Positions 1 through 8,287 are shown, counted from the first letter of the stretch. The stretch: 64,000 nucleotides of DNA from Maribacter arenosus (GCF_014610845.1 NZ_JABTCG010000001.1:558001-622000), one strand, 5' to 3'. The notes: generated by a model not told the origin, from the letters alone. Translations and numbers: made by a program.

Positions 1-1654
1 CATTGAGTTCGTATTCCGGTGTAAATATCCATTCTCCGGAATCCAATGTTATTTTATAGGTCAATTCCCCTGAACCAAAACCTAGGGCTGCAGGGTCGGC
101 ATGACATGATATGCAATTCCTCACGGCCTTGATAGTCGTATGTGGTGAATTAGGCGCGTACAATCGATGAAAGGAAATATCCTCCCCTGCTCGACCATTT
201 TCAAAACTACCCTTGTCCAAGGTCATGATCATTCCAGGAATAGCAGGTTCAAATTGTTTGCCTTCTCGTGACTCGCGCACACCGAGCGCTGGATAGGAGG
301 TTAAAAATTCTGCGACATGCTCTACCCATTGTCCGGTTACGTCTTTCTTATCCAATAGGTCAAATCCTTTAGGATCATCTTGGTCAAATACGTTATGGCA
401 GCCGATACACTTATTCGTCCAGGCCGAATGGCATGCGGCACAGCTCACATTCTTATGGGCATTGTCCCTTGAGCAGATTTCGGATTGTGGTTTTATTTCA
501 TGGATCTCACCGTCTTTCTTTCCGATTAAAAAAGCCTTATCTCCCTCCATATAGGTATTTACCAATGGATGTCCGTCTTTTTGGACGACCAGGATTGGTT
601 TATCGGAATGGGAATATTGTCTATGAAGGAATACCAATAGAGATTCATTGTCCAAGGAATCATAGGGAATTGTTCGTGGCTTTCCCTTATAATGACAATC
701 GGAACACTGCAATTTTACCGCTTCTTCCTCATGGGCATATAACTTGCCATCGCCCATAACTTCATGGCTCGAATGACAATCTATACACAACATATTGTTT
801 GTGTGGTGTACATCGGCCTCCATTTTGGCATACACCCTTAAATCTTCCAATACTCGATAATCGGGTTTGTCTTTTACTTCTTCCTTATCCAATAGTGTTT
901 CCCGCCAACCTTCATAGTTAGTCGATATTCGACTGGACCGACTATGGCAACCAAAACAATGCTGGTCATTCACGAAGATATCCGTTGCTGGGTGTATCTT
1001 AGGCAAGGATTTTTTGCCTGATTTAAGATATTCGGCCAAATCGGTCTTTGCATCATTAGAGTAATTTAAATGACAAGCGATGCAACCCCCGCCACGGCTC
1101 AAACTGTTTATAGCCCCAAATTCGGTTTTTTCGGCACCCAAGTGACAATTGGCGCAGAGATCCCTCAAATGTTTTTCAGAAGCCGTATATTTTATGTTTT
1201 CGATATGAAAATGATCATTAGGGGTTTCAGCTTCCCCAAAAATAAATTTATCAACTGCGACAATACCGCTATTCGTGGTCATGAGTGACATTTCTATTTT
1301 TGACAATTCACTGGGGTGGCATTTACCACAGGTTTCCCCAGCGTTACTAAGGTTGCCTGGAATTAGGACCATACCCCGGTGTGATTTATCCTTGTCAAAT
1401 TCCTTACCATCTCCCAAATGACAACTCACACAACCTATAAATTGTGGATTGTGGTACTCCGAAAATCCTTTGGTGTTTAGATGACATTGTAAACAGCTTT
1501 CTTCGGTTGCTGTAATGTCTATATAATCGGAAGTGCGCTGTATTCCTTTAAAAGGATAATCGAAAAACTTAATCGCTACTACAAAAAGTAATAACGCGAG
1601 TACTACCAATGCAATGCCAATTTTTTTTATATCCCCTATCGATTTTCTCTTCAT
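1..1654 (-). CDS. Multiheme cytochrome c (at least 11 hemes), 3' end outside window
   Basis: Reading the minus strand from the ATG at 1654 gives an open frame of about 551 codons that runs off the left edge. It starts with one membrane-spanning or uncleaved signal segment (about residues 11-32), then 11 CXXCH heme sites: CLQCH, CVSCH, CGKCH, CANCH, CIACH, CFGCH, CIDCH, CSDCH, CAACH, CIGCH and CISCH. It should therefore be a periplasmic, membrane-anchored electron-transfer protein or a multiheme reductase. It is divergent from the molybdoenzyme operon and shares its TGTAACAATTGTTACA palindrome, so the two are probably co-regulated and exchange electrons. Octaheme tetrathionate-reductase or MccA-like enzymes are possible relatives, but I cannot assign a subfamily. 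The plus-strand open frames at 433-759 and 1070-1288 are shadows of this gene. Confidence 0.9.
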   Translation of the reverse strand, partial: MKRKSIGDIKKIGIALVVLALLLFVVAIKFFDYPFKGIQRTSDYIDITATEESCLQCHLNTKGFSEYHNPQFIGCVSCHLGDGKEFDKDKSHRGMVLIPGNLSNAGETCGKCHPSELSKIEMSLMTTNSGIVAVDKFIFGEAETPNDHFHIENIKYTASEKHLRDLCANCHLGAEKTEFGAINSLSRGGGCIACHLNYSNDAKTDLAEYLKSGKKSLPKIHPATDIFVNDQHCFGCHSRSSRISTNYEGWRETLLDKEEVKDKPDYRVLEDLRVYAKMEADVHHTNNMLCIDCHSSHEVMGDGKLYAHEEEAVKLQCSDCHYKGKPRTIPYDSLDNESLLVFLHRQYSHSDKPILVVQKDGHPLVNTYMEGDKAFLIGKKDGEIHEIKPQSEICSRDNAHKNVSCAACHSAWTNKCIGCHNVFDQDDPKGFDLLDKKDVTGQWVEHVAEFLTSYPALGVRESREGKQFEPAIPGMIMTLDKGSFENGRAGEDISFHRLYAPNSPHTTIKAVRNCISCHADPAALGFGSGELTYKITLDSGEWIFTPEYELN

Positions 1655-1673
1655 AGACCCGTGGTTCCACTCA

Positions 1674-1681
1674 CAAAATTA
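1674..1681 (-). promoter_or_regulatory. -7 box of the multiheme cytochrome promoter
   Basis: On the minus strand this reads TAATTTTG, a perfect TAnnTTTG Bacteroidetes -7 element, about 20 bases before the cytochrome ATG. The centre of palindrome A (1721.5) lies 40.5 bases upstream of its edge. That is one helical turn further out than the site-B position seen at the two other promoters of this island. Function is inferred. Confidence 0.55.
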
Positions 1682-1713
1682 CAACTTAAATCAGTGGTAA
1701 TAAACTCTTCTTA

Positions 1714-1729
1714 TGTAACAATTGTTACA
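1714..1729. promoter_or_regulatory. Operator A1: perfect 16-bp palindrome TGTAACAATTGTTACA
   Basis: This perfect inverted repeat lies between the divergent cytochrome and molybdoenzyme genes. The identical 16 bases recur at 8244-8259 before the twin-rhodanese operon. The TGTAA-N6-TTACA form is typical of Crp/Fnr-superfamily operators, and a Crp/Fnr gene closes the island at 11590. It has no loop or T-run, so it is not a terminator. The exact duplication is seen directly; the regulator assignment is inferred. Confidence 0.8.
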
Positions 1730-1746
1730 CTTAAGATGCTGAAAAC

Positions 1747-1760
1747 ATGACATTTATCAT
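1747..1760. promoter_or_regulatory. Operator B1: ATGACATTTATCAT inverted repeat at about -41
   Basis: This is an imperfect palindrome (ATGA-N6-TCAT). Its first 13 bases are the exact reverse complement of 8289-8301. Its centre is 29.5 bases from the start of the TAAATTTG box at 1783, the same distance as at the rhodanese promoter. The position corresponds to a class II activator site around -41 that could replace the missing -33 element. The binding protein is unknown. Confidence 0.65.
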
Positions 1761-1782
1761 TAATCGGGTTCTACGATACCTA

Positions 1783-1790
1783 TAAATTTG
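1783..1790 (+). promoter_or_regulatory. -7 box of the molybdoenzyme operon promoter
   Basis: TAAATTTG fits TAnnTTTG. I see no TTTG at the -33 position; operator B1 sits there instead, consistent with activator dependence. Transcription should begin near 1794. A 10-codon open frame (ATG at 1800, stop at 1830-1832) then precedes the main start and could be a leader, but this may be chance. Confidence 0.55.
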
Positions 1791-1836
1791 CCAACTAGTA
1801 TGAAGATTATATCGACTACTATTGAAATTTGATCAT

Positions 1837-4080
1837 ATGGGTACATCAAGAAGAAAATTCATCAAAATTTCTGCTTTAGGTTTTGGTGGTGCGGCTGTCG
1901 CAGCCACCTCATTGGAAACTATTGGCCTAAATTCTTATTTAGAGGGATTGGCGTTGGAAAATTCCCTTGAAAAATTAAAACAAACCGCTACTTATTGCGA
2001 GGTCTGCTTTTGGAAATGTGCCGGATGGGTGCATTCTGATCGCGAGGGTAATATTCACAAGATCATAGGTAATAATATCGACCCCCATTGCAATGGCAGG
2101 TTATGTCCTCGTGGAACCGGCGGTGTAGGTATGTATTCTGATAATGACCGATTAAAGAAACCCTTGGTGCGAAAACTTATCGATGGGGAGGAGACTTTCG
2201 TCGAAACGAGCTGGGAAGAGGCATTGACCTTAATTGCATCAAAAATGAAAGCTATTAAGGAGGAATATGGTGCTGAAAGCATGGGATTATTAAAACATGG
2301 GGCTCCAGGATCACATTTTGAACATTTATTCAAGGCCTTTGGTTCTGACAGTATAGCCGAACCGGCATATGCACAATGTCGAGGCCCTAGGGAAACCGGA
2401 TTTGCGCTGACATTCGGTTCTTGGGTAGGCTCTCCAGAGCCAACGGATATCAGGGATACGAAATGTTTGGTTTTGATCGGTTCCCACATTGGTGAGAATA
2501 TGCACAATACCCAAGTGCAGGAAATGTCAGATGCCATTGATCAAGGAGCAACAATAATTACGGTCGACCCCCGACTTTCCACTGCAGCCAGTAAATCACA
2601 GCATTGGTTGGCAATTAAACCTTCAACAGATATAGCCCTACTGCTTGCTTGGATGAATGTACTCATCAATGAAAACCTATATGATAAGGCGTATGTGGAC
2701 AAGTATGGGTTGGGATTTGAGCAGTTGAAAGCCCACGTACAAGAGTATACCCCGGAATGGGCTTATGGAATTACAACGATCAAACCTGAGGAAATCAGAA
2801 AAACTGCCCGGATTATGGCGGCAGCAGCACCTGCGACCATAATTCATCCCGGACGACATGTTACTTGGTATGGTGATGATACCCAAAGAGCCAGGGCCAT
2901 GGCCATTTTAAATGGATTATTAGGGTCTTGGGGACGTAGGGGTGGATTTTATTTTAAAGAAAGTATCAGTGTTCCAAAATTCCCACATCCACCCTATCCA
3001 ACTCCAAAATGGGGATGGGAAGACATTGGTGAAAAATATCCATTTGCTGAAATGGGTATTACCAATGAATTAATTAGGGCTTCCATTCCTTCAGAAGAAA
3101 ATGAACATCCGATAAAAGCGTGGATGGTAGCCGGTACAAATTTGAACAATTCCATTCCCAATAAGAAATTATTGGAAGAGGCCATTGATGCCTTGGAGTT
3201 TATGGTCGTGGTAGATACCATGCCAATGGAAATAACCGGATATGCCGATGTTGTATTACCCGAATGCACCTATTTGGAACGTTACGATGGAATCAGGTCG
3301 GCGACCAATCGGGAACCATCCATTGCCCTGCGAATGCCAGCGGTTCCCCCAAGATTCGATTCTAAACCAGCTTGGTGGATCGCCAAACAATTGGGTGAAA
3401 AATTGGGGCTTCATGACTATTTCAACTACGACGATTATAAAGAAGTCATTGCATGGCAATTGAAAGAGATGGGCACTTCTTTGGAAGAGCTTGAAAAAAT
3501 TGGCGTGAAAAAATTCAAAAGAAAATCGGGTCCTATGTATTTGGAAGATGGGCAGAATTATGAATTTCTTACCGATAGCGGAAAGATCGAATTTTATTCC
3601 GCAGCCTTGGAAAGAAAAGGATTTGACCCTATGCCAAAATTTACGCAACACCCTGAACCGCAGCCTGGCTATTATAGACTAAACTATGGTAGATCTCCAA
3701 TGCACACATTTAGTAGAACTGTTAACAGCCCAAACCTGAACGACTTGAAGAGTGAGAATGATCTATGGGTCAATCCAAAGGTCGCCCGTATTTTGAATTT
3801 AAAAAAAGGGCAATATGTATGGTTAGAGAACCAAGATGGGGTTCAATCATCATTCCCTATTAGGGTTCGGGTAACAGAAAGAATCCGTTGGGATTCGGTT
3901 TATATGGTGCACGGTTTTGGCCATAACAATAAAAAGTTGGGCCGAGCCCATGGAAAGGGGGCCAGCGATACCCAATTGATCAGTCAAGTTGCCATAGACC
4001 CCATAATGGGCGGTACCGGAATGCGAGGAAACTTTGTAAAGATACTAACTGAAAATCCCACTAAAACGCTAGAAGTATGA
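1837..4080 (+). CDS. Tat-exported molybdopterin oxidoreductase, PsrA/PhsA type
   Basis: This is the catalytic subunit of a complex-iron-sulfur-molybdoenzyme. The ATG at 1837 puts a twin-arginine motif (SRRKFIK) and hydrophobic h-region at the very N-terminus, so I prefer it to the TTG at 1822. Residues 54, 57, 61 and 90 form the C-x2-C-x3-C-x28-C [4Fe-4S] site ending in LCPRG. Cys181 (in AQCRGPRE) is the likely molybdenum ligand. The rest carries the bis-MGD-binding domains, including a C-terminal molydopterin dinucleotide-binding region. It overlaps the next gene by 4 bases (ATGA). The FeS and NrfD partners give a PsrABC/PhsABC architecture, and the neighbouring sulfur genes suggest polysulfide, thiosulfate, tetrathionate or sulfite as substrate. 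Direction and substrate are inferred; arsenate-type relatives cannot be excluded. Confidence 0.88.
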   Translation: MGTSRRKFIKISALGFGGAAVAATSLETIGLNSYLEGLALENSLEKLKQTATYCEVCFWKCAGWVHSDREGNIHKIIGNNIDPHCNGRLCPRGTGGVGMYSDNDRLKKPLVRKLIDGEETFVETSWEEALTLIASKMKAIKEEYGAESMGLLKHGAPGSHFEHLFKAFGSDSIAEPAYAQCRGPRETGFALTFGSWVGSPEPTDIRDTKCLVLIGSHIGENMHNTQVQEMSDAIDQGATIITVDPRLSTAASKSQHWLAIKPSTDIALLLAWMNVLINENLYDKAYVDKYGLGFEQLKAHVQEYTPEWAYGITTIKPEEIRKTARIMAAAAPATIIHPGRHVTWYGDDTQRARAMAILNGLLGSWGRRGGFYFKESISVPKFPHPPYPTPKWGWEDIGEKYPFAEMGITNELIRASIPSEENEHPIKAWMVAGTNLNNSIPNKKLLEEAIDALEFMVVVDTMPMEITGYADVVLPECTYLERYDGIRSATNREPSIALRMPAVPPRFDSKPAWWIAKQLGEKLGLHDYFNYDDYKEVIAWQLKEMGTSLEELEKIGVKKFKRKSGPMYLEDGQNYEFLTDSGKIEFYSAALERKGFDPMPKFTQHPEPQPGYYRLNYGRSPMHTFSRTVNSPNLNDLKSENDLWVNPKVARILNLKKGQYVWLENQDGVQSSFPIRVRVTERIRWDSVYMVHGFGHNNKKLGRAHGKGASDTQLISQVAIDPIMGGTGMRGNFVKILTENPTKTLEV

Positions 4081-4610
4081 GATATGCCATGGTAATCGAC
4101 ACCAAAAAGTGTGTAGGTTGTAGTGACTGTGTAGTAGCATGCCAAACCGAGAACAATGTTCCCATAGGATACTGCCGGGATTGGATTACGGAACGCGTCG
4201 AAGGGACATACCCAAAGGTAGAATTGGAATTAAGGTCCGAGCGATGCAATCATTGTGAAAATGCGCCTTGTGTACGTTGTTGTCCGACAGGTGCAAGCCA
4301 TATTATAGATGGTGGTATCGTGCTGGTGACCCCCAATGAGTGTATAGGCTGTGGTGCCTGTATTGAATCATGTCCTTATGACGCAAGGTTCCAACATCCT
4401 GATGGTTATGTTGATAAGTGTACCTTCTGCCACCATAGATTGGAGAAAGGCCAACTCCCAGCTTGTGTTTCGGTATGCCCTACCAAATGCATGTATTTTG
4501 GCGATTTGGATAATCCCAATAGTGAGGTGTCACAATTACTCAAGGCAAGGAAACATAAAACCTTGGCGCCTGAAGCAGGTACAAAACCCCATGTTTATTA
4601 TTTAATATAA
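4077..4610 (+). CDS. 4x[4Fe-4S] ferredoxin subunit, PsrB/PhsB/NrfC type
   Basis: This 177-residue electron-transfer subunit carries electrons between the molybdoenzyme and the quinone-reactive membrane subunit. Four cysteine clusters are visible: CVGCSDCVVAC near the N-terminus, CNHCENAPCVRCC around residue 58, CIGCGACIESC around residue 90, and CTFC ... CVSVC with a following KC around 118-140. Together they bind four [4Fe-4S] centres. It has no signal peptide, as expected for a subunit that is co-exported with the Tat-tagged catalytic subunit. Its start overlaps the preceding stop by 4 bases, indicating translational coupling. Length and cluster order match the PsrB/PhsB family. Confidence 0.92.
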   Translation: MRYAMVIDTKKCVGCSDCVVACQTENNVPIGYCRDWITERVEGTYPKVELELRSERCNHCENAPCVRCCPTGASHIIDGGIVLVTPNECIGCGACIESCPYDARFQHPDGYVDKCTFCHHRLEKGQLPACVSVCPTKCMYFGDLDNPNSEVSQLLKARKHKTLAPEAGTKPHVYYLI

Positions 4611-4619
4611 GTCTTTAAA

Positions 4620-5561
4620 ATGGAAGAAGAATTATTCACAAGTGGTAGAAACATACCGAACATCGACCCTTCATTACAAATATGGCATTGGCCTATATCG
4701 GTATATCTTTTTTTAGGAGGTCTCGCAGCCGGACTCCTTTTTTTTGCGGCCCTGTTCACCGTATTAAAAAAAGATGGGGAAGTACCAGCAACGGTAAAGT
4801 ATGCAGTTATTATGGCACCCATCGCCTTGGTATTGGGGTTGATAGCCCTGTTTTATGACCTTACCCATAAATTTTATTTTTGGCAATTATACACGACTGT
4901 TAGAATAGAATCCCCCATGTCCTGGGGTGCATGGGTATTATTGCTCATTACTCCCCTATCCATGCTTTGGGTTTTCAGTTATTGGAAAGAGATTTTTCCT
5001 AAAATGGATATGAAGTTTGGTTTTTTAAGAAAATTCCAGTCTTTTTTGGTCAAGAATCGAATGAATATGGCCTATCTCCTTATTCCACTGGCAATTGTCC
5101 TGGGTATATATACAGGAATTCTACTATCGGCCTTTAATGCTAGACCATTATGGAACAATGCCATATTAGGGCCTTTGTTTTTGGTTTCCGGACTTTCTAC
5201 GGCCGCTGCCACCATAATATTATTCTCCAAATCACATAGCGAAAGAAGTCTATTTAGCAAGATCGATATTATCCTGATTGTTATTGAATTGGCCCTTATA
5301 GTTCATATGATCATGGGATATTGGGCAGGTTCGGAGGTTCAATTGGAAGCCATGGAACTCTTGATCAATGGTGAGTTTACGGTCATGTTCTTTGTTTTTG
5401 TGGTCATTCTGGGCTTGTTGGTCCCAGGATTCTTGGAAATATTAGAGTTGCGAGGTTATAAAGTTCCAGTTGTGGTTCCTGCCATTCTAATTCTTATTGG
5501 TGGTTTGGTGTTCCGATTTGTCATGGTTGAGGCAGGTCAATTAACAAGATATCTATATTAA
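4620..5561 (+). CDS. NrfD/PsrC-type integral membrane quinone-interacting subunit
   Basis: This 313-residue polytopic protein has about eight hydrophobic segments, consistent with the NrfD/PsrC family. These proteins anchor the periplasmic MoCo/FeS dimer and exchange electrons with menaquinone. Typical features include an N-terminal HWPISVYLFLGGLAAG segment and a last helix region with a conserved glutamate (VEAGQ). It follows the FeS gene by 9 bases and completes a PsrABC-like complex. MenB for menaquinone synthesis is encoded elsewhere in the window (40238-41083), compatible with a menaquinone partner. The family is clear; the substrate of the complex is not. Confidence 0.9.
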   Translation: MEEELFTSGRNIPNIDPSLQIWHWPISVYLFLGGLAAGLLFFAALFTVLKKDGEVPATVKYAVIMAPIALVLGLIALFYDLTHKFYFWQLYTTVRIESPMSWGAWVLLLITPLSMLWVFSYWKEIFPKMDMKFGFLRKFQSFLVKNRMNMAYLLIPLAIVLGIYTGILLSAFNARPLWNNAILGPLFLVSGLSTAAATIILFSKSHSERSLFSKIDIILIVIELALIVHMIMGYWAGSEVQLEAMELLINGEFTVMFFVFVVILGLLVPGFLEILELRGYKVPVVVPAILILIGGLVFRFVMVEAGQLTRYLY

Positions 5562-5576
5562 TATAAAGAGCATTCA

Positions 5577-6107
5577 ATGGATAAATCAAATTTTAACAAG
5601 CTACATGTATATTGGAACCCTTATTTCGGAGGATTCCTTTTAGGTCTTTTGATCATTTTCACCTTTTACATGACCGGGAGGGGCTTAGGGGCCAGTGGAG
5701 TAATGAAAAGTGGTGTTGTTACCATGGTCGATCAAGTCTCGCATGAACATACAATAAAGAATGCCTATTACAGCAAATTTGTAAGTGGGGACAAGTCCCC
5801 TATGAACAATTGGTTGGTTTTCGAAACTTTAGGGGTATTGGTAGGTGCTTTTATATCTGGCTCATTAGCAGGAAGAATAGGATTCAGGGTGCAACATTCC
5901 CCAAAGATTACCGTAAAAAGAAGATTGGTATTTGCTTTACTAGGAGGTGTCTTGTTTGGTCTGGGAGCACAAATAGCAAGAGGTTGTACCAGTGGGGCTG
6001 CCCTTAGCGGTATGGCGGTATTATCGACCGGTGGCTTTATTACCATGCTCTCTATTTTTGGGACTGCGTTCTTGTTCGCCTACCTATTTAGAAAAAATTG
6101 GATTTAA
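5577..6107 (+). CDS. YeeE/YedE sulfur transporter, first half (TsuA-like)
   Basis: This 176-residue membrane protein belongs to the YeeE/YedE (PF04143) family, whose characterised member TsuA takes up thiosulfate. TsuA is a single long polypeptide with three key cysteines. Here the transporter appears split over two genes (this one and 6127-6717). The conserved loop ARGCTSGAALSG near residue 140 carries one candidate relay Cys, and another hydrophobic hairpin lies near the N-terminus. It is 15 bases after the NrfD gene, so co-transcription is likely. Import or export of a thiosulfate-, sulfite- or polysulfide-like compound is inferred from family and context. Confidence 0.85.
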   Translation: MDKSNFNKLHVYWNPYFGGFLLGLLIIFTFYMTGRGLGASGVMKSGVVTMVDQVSHEHTIKNAYYSKFVSGDKSPMNNWLVFETLGVLVGAFISGSLAGRIGFRVQHSPKITVKRRLVFALLGGVLFGLGAQIARGCTSGAALSGMAVLSTGGFITMLSIFGTAFLFAYLFRKNWI

Positions 6108-6126
6108 CTATTAAAAAATTATAATT

Positions 6127-6717
6127 ATGGGACCATTGATTCCTAACGGCTTTTTATCTTATGAATGGAATATCATCATTGCCGTCCTTATTGGTTTGGC
6201 TTTTGGTTTTATCCTTGAAGCTTCTGGTTTTTCCTCTTCTAGAAAATTGGCCGGTGTTTTTTATGGATATGATTTTGCCGTATTGAAAGTATTTTTTACC
6301 GCCGCATTGGTATCGGTAATTGGATTATATTATATGGACTATCTAGGTTGGATAAACATGTCTATGCTCTATGTACATCCCACGTATTTATGGGGCGCGA
6401 TTATTGGAGGCGCTATTATGGGGATAGGTTTCGTTGCAGGGGGCTTTTGTCCGGGTACAAGTATATGTGCCGTTGCCATTGGTAAATTGGATGCTTGGGT
6501 ATATGTTATTGGAATTATGATCGGCATTCTGATTTTTTCCGAAGCCTTTCCCATTTTTGAAAAAATTTATAATGGTTACTATCTCGGCAATATTACACTT
6601 GTCGATAGCTTCGAGCTGCCTGCCAGCTGGATAATTTTGGCGGTAACCCTACTTGCCCTTGTGGCCTTCTTTGTTTCAGATATTGTTCGTAAACGGGTTA
6701 AAAAGGTGTTTTATTAA
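6127..6717 (+). CDS. YeeE/YedE sulfur transporter, second half (DUF6691-like)
   Basis: This 196-residue polytopic protein is the partner half of the split YeeE/YedE transporter. The signature loop GGFCPGTSICAVAIGKLDAWVY (around residue 105) contains two cysteines. With the Cys in the upstream half, the pair would offer three cysteines, as in TsuA. It starts 19 bases after the first half and precedes the first tailed rhodanese-like gene by 18 bases. A sulfur channel with periplasmic rhodanese-fold partners is a reasonable inference. Confidence 0.85.
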   Translation: MGPLIPNGFLSYEWNIIIAVLIGLAFGFILEASGFSSSRKLAGVFYGYDFAVLKVFFTAALVSVIGLYYMDYLGWINMSMLYVHPTYLWGAIIGGAIMGIGFVAGGFCPGTSICAVAIGKLDAWVYVIGIMIGILIFSEAFPIFEKIYNGYYLGNITLVDSFELPASWIILAVTLLALVAFFVSDIVRKRVKKVFY

Positions 6718-6735
6718 ATAAAAACAAGAATAATC

Positions 6736-7407
6736 ATGATCAACAGAAACTTAGCTAAAATCCTTTCCAAAAGATATATTATATTGGCCTCGCTGCTTTT
6801 TGTTGCCGCTTTGGGTCTGGTACTCTTACCGTCCTACCAAAAAAATGAAAATGTAACGGCAGAACATCTTTTGGCGAAAGTAATAAACCCCGAACGCTAT
6901 ATAACATCGGATGTATTGGCTGATAAGCTCATTTTAAAGGATCCGTCGATCCTTCTTATCGATGTGCGGGTAGTTTCCGAGTATGAAAAATACACCTTGC
7001 CCGGAGCCATCAATATACCTTTCGACTCTATTTTAAATCCAAATTATGAAGGGTATTTAAATCAGGACCAATATGACATTGTCTTATTCTCTAATGACAA
7101 TTTCAAGGCCGATCAAGCTTGGTTATTGTTGAATAGAAAGGACTATAAAAACCTCCATGTCCTAAACGGTGGTATAAACGGGTGGTACCACACCATTTTG
7201 AATCCGCCCAAACCTACCGAGGATATGCCTCAAGAGGCCTTTGAACTCTATAATTTCAGACAAGCTGCCGCCTTATATTTTGGTGTTGGTATAAAAACAA
7301 AAGTAAAGAAAGAGGCTACACCAATACCGGTAAAAAAAGTAGTGCCAAAAAAAGCTGTTGTCCCCGTAGTCAAAAAGAAAAAAAGAAAACCAGAAGGTGG
7401 TTGCTAA
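6736..7407 (+). CDS. Membrane-anchored rhodanese-fold protein lacking catalytic Cys, with C-terminal Cys tail
   Basis: This 223-residue protein has a positively charged N-terminus and one transmembrane helix (about residues 14-32), then a rhodanese-like domain (about 55-155; LLIDVRVVSEYEKYTLPGAINIP is diagnostic). The active-site loop, normally Cys-x5-R, reads VLFSNDNFK and contains no Cys. A Lys/Pro/Val-rich linker (about 185-212) leads to KKKKRKPEGGC at the extreme C-terminus. The final residue is the only Cys in the protein. The charge pattern places domain and tail in the periplasm. A terminal Cys on a flexible arm recalls the sulfur carriers SoxY (GGCGG) and DsrC (Cys next to the end), so a carrier role is plausible but unproven. 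Confidence 0.85.
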   Translation: MINRNLAKILSKRYIILASLLFVAALGLVLLPSYQKNENVTAEHLLAKVINPERYITSDVLADKLILKDPSILLIDVRVVSEYEKYTLPGAINIPFDSILNPNYEGYLNQDQYDIVLFSNDNFKADQAWLLLNRKDYKNLHVLNGGINGWYHTILNPPKPTEDMPQEAFELYNFRQAAALYFGVGIKTKVKKEATPIPVKKVVPKKAVVPVVKKKKRKPEGGC

Positions 7408-7419
7408 AAATATATCGAC

Positions 7420-8031
7420 ATGAAGGAATTGGAAAAAACTAAGCGAATCTCTATCTCTACCGTATTATTTATACTGGTGATCATTATTGGGGTCTTGACC
7501 TTTAAAATGCCGACAAATGTTTATAAGAAATCGAATGTCGAGACATTGGCCCTGCTCAAAACAGAGGATTATTTGGTGGCAAATACTGATATTGACCATT
7601 CAAATTCAGTACTGGTCGATATAAGGGACATCTTCGACTATTCGATAAACCATCTAGAAAATGCCGTAAATATTCCAACATCTGATATTTTAAATGAATC
7701 GAGCATTTCATTGTTCGATGAATTAAGGGATGCGGGTAAAACTGTCGTTCTCTATGGAAAAAATCCGAACGAGGCCAATAGTGCCTTTATAATATTGTAT
7801 CAACTGGGATACGAAAATATTAAAATATTGAATAGCACCACCCAATTGGTCGATAACGAGTTCCAGGTAAAAGATTATGATCTTGAGAAGCCCATTGCGA
7901 ACTATTTGGATATTTTCAAAAAAGTGGAACCAGAAGAACCTACCGTTGTAAAAAAAGCAGCTCCTAAACCACCTAAAAAAATCATTACAGTACAGAAAAA
8001 GAAAAAACGCAAACCTGAGGGCGGATGCTAA
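7420..8031 (+). CDS. Second membrane-anchored rhodanese-fold protein with the same C-terminal Cys tail
   Basis: This 203-residue protein has the same layout as its upstream neighbour: cytoplasmic basic N-terminus, one transmembrane helix (about 10-28), a degenerate rhodanese domain (VLVDIRDIFDYSINHLENAVNIP) and a Lys/Pro linker ending in KKKKRKPEGGC. The active-site loop reads VVLYGKNPNE, again without Cys, and the terminal residue is the sole Cys. The domains of the two proteins are quite divergent, yet the last 11 residues are identical while five of those codons differ synonymously. This argues for selection on the tail. It is the last gene of the operon, followed by a terminator. Confidence 0.85.
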   Translation: MKELEKTKRISISTVLFILVIIIGVLTFKMPTNVYKKSNVETLALLKTEDYLVANTDIDHSNSVLVDIRDIFDYSINHLENAVNIPTSDILNESSISLFDELRDAGKTVVLYGKNPNEANSAFIILYQLGYENIKILNSTTQLVDNEFQVKDYDLEKPIANYLDIFKKVEPEEPTVVKKAAPKPPKKIITVQKKKKRKPEGGC

Positions 8032-8114
8032 AATGTAAGTTCCCAGCTAGTGCTTTCGAATAAAAATATTCCTTTTCAGAAAGGAATGACTACCTAAGCT
8101 AACTCATTATTTAC

Positions 8115-8147
8115 AAGGTGGGAATCGATGAGATTCCCACCTTTTTT
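8115..8147 (+). terminator. Rho-independent terminator after the molybdoenzyme operon
   Basis: A 12-bp stem (AAGGTGGGAATC with GATTCCCACCTT) closes a 5-base loop and is followed by a T-run. It lies about 85 bases after the second tailed rhodanese gene. Confidence 0.9.
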
Positions 8148-8243
8148 GTATTCCGAACCTTTGGTTTTTTACCTTTCGTTTATGTCATAAAGTAACATGA
8201 TGTAAATATCTATCAATCAAGCTATTAATCAAAATATTTTTTC

Positions 8244-8259
8244 TGTAACAATTGTTACA
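8244..8259. promoter_or_regulatory. Operator A2: TGTAACAATTGTTACA, perfect palindrome extending to 22 bp
   Basis: These 16 bases are identical to operator A1 at 1714-1729. Here the perfect symmetry extends three more bases on each side (8241-8262). The centre is 72.5 bases from the start of the -7 box at 8324, against 61.5 at the molybdoenzyme promoter, a difference of one helical turn. It is probably bound by a Crp/Fnr-family regulator. Confidence 0.8.
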
Positions 8260-8287
8260 GAATGTACTGATTATGTATTACTAAAAT

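Noticed and set aside
433-1288. Two plus-strand open frames (433-759 and 1070-1288)
   Set aside because: They are antisense to the multiheme cytochrome, whose frame contains 11 CXXCH motifs, and their peptides have no recognisable features.
1714-1729. Operator A palindrome as a transcription terminator
   Set aside because: It has no loop, lacks a T-run and occurs at promoters, not after genes.
1800-1832. 10-codon leader frame before the molybdoenzyme gene
   Set aside because: It is too short to separate from chance and has no attenuator-like structure; kept only as a remark.
2055-2537. 160-codon minus-strand frame inside the molybdoenzyme gene
   Set aside because: It is a shadow of a clear molybdopterin oxidoreductase gene on the other strand.
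7372-8028. The identical tails of the two rhodanese-like genes as a recent DNA repeat or frameshift artefact
   Set aside because: Codons differ synonymously at five of 11 positions, so the identity exists at protein level only and the tails are in frame with long, open domains.
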